Origin: an uncultured Pelagibacteraceae bacterium | Lineage (GTDB): Bacteria; Pseudomonadota; Alphaproteobacteria; Pelagibacterales; Pelagibacteraceae | DNA: 64,000 bases | Assembly (NCBI GenBank): GCA_902584685.1 | Contig: CACIAP010000002.1 | Span: forward strand, 1 to 64,000 | Reading direction: 5' to 3' | Notes under the pieces: model-generated | The model's database searches: none | What the model was told of the DNA's origin: nothing | Seen by the model: only the letters and a program-made list of their open reading frames with translations | Made by a program: the position numbers and the translations under genes | In this document: in pieces, positions 61,820 through 64,000 of the stretch | Numbering within the stretch: the first letter of the stretch is position 1 | How the letters are laid out: the number at the start of each line of letters is the position of its first letter

Positions 61820-63170
61820 ATTAACAAATCCTGAGATAGCAATATTAATGATGAGTTTATTTTTATTTGCAGTCTTATTGGGCTTTCCAATTGCATTTAC
61901 TCTACTAGCAATGGGAGTTGGATTTGGTTATTACGCATACTTCGATCCCTCAAGGATGGATCATTTACTCGATAATCGGATATTTTCTTTATTGGTCCAG
62001 AACACTTACACCATTATGGATAACACTGTTTTGACTGCAGTCCCCTTATTTTTGTTTATGGGTTATTTAGTTGAAAGAGCTGGCATAGTTGCAAAACTAT
62101 TTTTTGCAATAAGACTTGCCTCTCATAGACTACCCGCATCAATGGCTGTAGCTGCTTTAGTTACATGTGCCTTATTTTCAACAGCGACAGGTATCATTGG
62201 AGCAGTAGTAACTTTAATGGGCCTTTTAGCTTGGCCCGCAATGATTAGAGCTGGATATGACAAAAAATTTGCTTCTGGAGTAATATGCTCAGGTGGTTGT
62301 TTAGGAATTTTAATACCTCCAAGTATAATGCTTATAGTTTATGCAGTAATTGCTCAATTATCACCACTTAGACTTTTTGCTGCAGCTATATTTCCTGGTC
62401 TTATGTTGGCTGGACTTTACATTCTATATGTAATTATAAGAGCGTACTTTAACCCTTCACTTGCACCCAAACCTGCGGCAGAGGAAATCCCTCCAAGAGC
62501 AGAAATTTTAAAAGAAGTTTTAGTATCTTTCGTACCATTGTTTTCATTAATAATTTTAGTTTTAGGAACAATTCTAGGAGGTTTAGCAACTCCTGCAGAA
62601 GCTGCGGCTGTCGGTGCGTTCGGTGCACTAGTTTTATCTTATTTTTATAAATCATTAAAATGGAAAAATTTTAAAGAGTCGGTTTTTTTAACTGCAAAAA
62701 CCAGCGCTATGATTATGTGGTTATTTGTAGGATCTTGGACATTTGCCTCAGTATTTTCATATTTAGGTGGTCACGAAGTTTTTGAACAATTTTTCAAGTC
62801 AATGGATATTCAACCCTGGCAGTTCTTAGTTATAACTCAAATAATTATATTCTTACTAGGTTGGCCATTGGAGTGGACAGAAATATTAATTATTTTTGTA
62901 CCAATATTCTTGCCACTTGTAGAGTTTTTCGGTGTAAACCCTTATTTTTTTGCAATGTTAATAGCTTTAAATTTACAGACTTCTTTTCTAACACCACCGA
63001 TGGCAATGTCTGCATATTATCTAAAAGGTGTTCAAAGCAGAAACGTAGAGCTAATGCAAATTTTTAGAGGCATAATGCCTTTCCTTGCAATAGTAATTTT
63101 TGCAATGGTATTGATGTATATGTTTCCTGGGATCGCACTTTGGTTACCTGATACGTTATTTGCAGAATAA
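61809..63170 (+). CDS. TRAP transporter large permease (DctM type)
   Basis: 453 residues with about 12 membrane helices forming the Na+-coupled transport channel. Family landmarks are GFPIAFTLLAMGVGFGYYAYF, VPLFLFMGYLVERAGI, GCLGILIPPSIMLIVYAVIA, TPAEAAAVGAFGALVLSYFY and QTSFLTPPMAMSAYYLKGV. Complete. The amidase gene begins 5 bases after its stop, so the two are probably co-transcribed. Confidence 0.96.
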   Translation: MLFELTNPEIAILMMSLFLFAVLLGFPIAFTLLAMGVGFGYYAYFDPSRMDHLLDNRIFSLLVQNTYTIMDNTVLTAVPLFLFMGYLVERAGIVAKLFFAIRLASHRLPASMAVAALVTCALFSTATGIIGAVVTLMGLLAWPAMIRAGYDKKFASGVICSGGCLGILIPPSIMLIVYAVIAQLSPLRLFAAAIFPGLMLAGLYILYVIIRAYFNPSLAPKPAAEEIPPRAEILKEVLVSFVPLFSLIILVLGTILGGLATPAEAAAVGAFGALVLSYFYKSLKWKNFKESVFLTAKTSAMIMWLFVGSWTFASVFSYLGGHEVFEQFFKSMDIQPWQFLVITQIIIFLLGWPLEWTEILIIFVPIFLPLVEFFGVNPYFFAMLIALNLQTSFLTPPMAMSAYYLKGVQSRNVELMQIFRGIMPFLAIVIFAMVLMYMFPGIALWLPDTLFAE

Positions 63171-63175
63171 TTTTT

Positions 63176-64000
63176 ATGTCTAACGTCTTTTCATTAAAAG
63201 TATCTGAAATTGCAGATAAGATTAGAAATTCAGATTTAACTTCTGTTGAGTTATGTAATTTGTATATCGATCAAATTAACAAGTTTGAAAAAGATGTTAA
63301 AGCTTGGGCCCATTTTGACAAAAAACTTCTTATAGAAAAAGCTGAAGAAGCAGATAATCACAGAAGGGCTGGGAAAGTAGTAGGTCCGCTTCATGGGATA
63401 CCGGTTGCACTCAAAGACATTATAGGAACCTATGAAATGCCAACTGAATGTGGAACTGTTTTAAGAAAAGGCAAGACAGAGTCACAAAACGCAGAAATAG
63501 TAGATTTGTTAAAATCAGCTGGAGCTATAGTAATGGGAAAAACTAATACCTCCGAATTAGCCTATCTTGCTCCACCGAAAACTAAAAATCCGCATGATTA
63601 TTCTAGGACTCCCGGAGGATCTTCAAGTGGATCTGCTGCTGTTATAGCTTCTCATATGGCGCCATTATCTATAGGTTCTCAAACAGGGGGTTCAGTTATT
63701 AGACCAGCCTCTTATTGTGGTGTTGTAGGTTACAAACCAAGCTATGGATTAATTTCGCGTAATGGAGTTTTAAAAACCTCATATAATTTAGACCACATAG
63801 GTGTATTTGGCAGAACAGTTGAAGATGTTGCACTTCTTGCAAAGGTCTTAATCAAAAAAGACCCCTACGATAAAGCAACAATTCATTTTTCATCAGAGTT
63901 TATGTTGGAAGAATGCAAAAAAGGTCCAATGTTTGACCCTAAATTTATTTTTTATAAAACAGAGAGCTGGAAAAAAATTGATAAAAAATCAAGAGATGCA
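63176..64000 (+). CDS. Amidase signature family enzyme (GatA-like), N-terminal 275 residues (partial)
   Basis: Begins with ATG at 63176 and runs off the right edge. The Ser-cisSer-Lys triad is visible: Lys80 in IPVALKDI, the cis-Ser in TPGGSSSGSAA (about 145-155) and the nucleophile Ser173 in GSQTGGSVIRPAS. The family includes the GatA subunit of amidotransferases and many amide hydrolases. Its position directly behind the TRAP permease suggests a hydrolase for an imported compound rather than GatA. Substrate unknown. Confidence 0.9.
   Translation, partial: MSNVFSLKVSEIADKIRNSDLTSVELCNLYIDQINKFEKDVKAWAHFDKKLLIEKAEEADNHRRAGKVVGPLHGIPVALKDIIGTYEMPTECGTVLRKGKTESQNAEIVDLLKSAGAIVMGKTNTSELAYLAPPKTKNPHDYSRTPGGSSSGSAAVIASHMAPLSIGSQTGGSVIRPASYCGVVGYKPSYGLISRNGVLKTSYNLDHIGVFGRTVEDVALLAKVLIKKDPYDKATIHFSSEFMLEECKKGPMFDPKFIFYKTESWKKIDKKSRDA

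Noticed and set aside
1..64000. CRISPR arrays, insertion sequences, prophage or plasmid genes
   Set aside because: No regularly spaced repeats, transposase, integrase or phage structural motifs were seen in any frame I read.

Overview
The window is chromosomal DNA from an AT-rich, streamlined alphaproteobacterium. Gene content, synteny and base composition fit the SAR11 clade (Candidatus Pelagibacter and relatives). Genes are packed with start/stop overlaps or short gaps, and no gene-free stretch exceeds 300 bases. I see no insertion sequences, phage genes, rRNA or CRISPR arrays. One tRNA (Gly-GCC) is present. Two genes run off the window ends: mnmG on the left and an amidase on the right.

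Layout: (1) 1-9060, almost all on the minus strand: mnmG, mnmE, a sulfotransferase (plus strand), a TPR/family-41 glycosyltransferase, rho, hemJ, hemH, hemE. (2) 9061-9339, a gene-free AT-rich gap at which gene direction flips. It lies between hemE and the RP001-type gene, where the replication origin lies in Caulobacter, so it is a candidate oriC. (3) 9340-20440, mostly plus strand: ppsR, maf, aroE, coaE, dnaQ, then secB/fxsA, timA/smr, hslVU and the hisBHAFE operon with a HIT protein and an acetyltransferase. (4) 20437-29608: lolA-like, ftsK, a degenerate UbiH-like protein, a LON-domain protein, tRNA-Gly, phhB, purH, a heparinase-like protein, rpe and a YggT-like protein. (5) 29624-36077: a solute/acetate-type symporter pair with a strong terminator, an unknown protein, acetyl-CoA synthetase with a very basic N-terminal tail, an EVE protein and tsaD. 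(6) 36128-41609: hemC, hemD, an MscS channel, YggT, folD and a second TPR/family-41 glycosyltransferase. (7) 41662-45496: a light-linked island with an SDR, a photolyase-related protein, DUF393, DUF2256 and an antenna-less photolyase. (8) 45501-50331: argG, IalB-like, aldo/keto reductase, Bax-inhibitor-1 family, DUF2794, yciB and hspQ. (9) 50332-55126: a structured leader followed by ccmCDEFGH and a PagL-like lipid A deacylase. (10) 55136-64000: 2-hydroxyacid oxidases, an aminotransferase, a 2-hydroxyacid dehydrogenase, a complete TRAP transporter and an amidase.

The genes describe a heme-making aerobe (hemC, D, E, H, J plus cytochrome c maturation) that takes up organic acids. Acetate-type compounds would enter through the symporter and Acs, and 2-keto or 2-hydroxy acids through the TRAP system next to the matching oxidoreductases. 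A set of photorepair-type genes suits a sunlit-water lifestyle.

The observations I consider most worth checking are the candidate origin; the sulfotransferase/glycosyltransferase insertion in otherwise conserved origin-flanking synteny; the apparently permuted photolyase and its SDR/DUF2256 neighbours; the lysine/arginine-rich tail on Acs; the inverted-repeat structure before ccmC; and a recurring promoter layout in which the -10 element sits 6-9 bases before the start codon (hslV, hisB, hspQ, Bax-inhibitor gene), which predicts leaderless mRNAs. I found no single system I could call clearly new.
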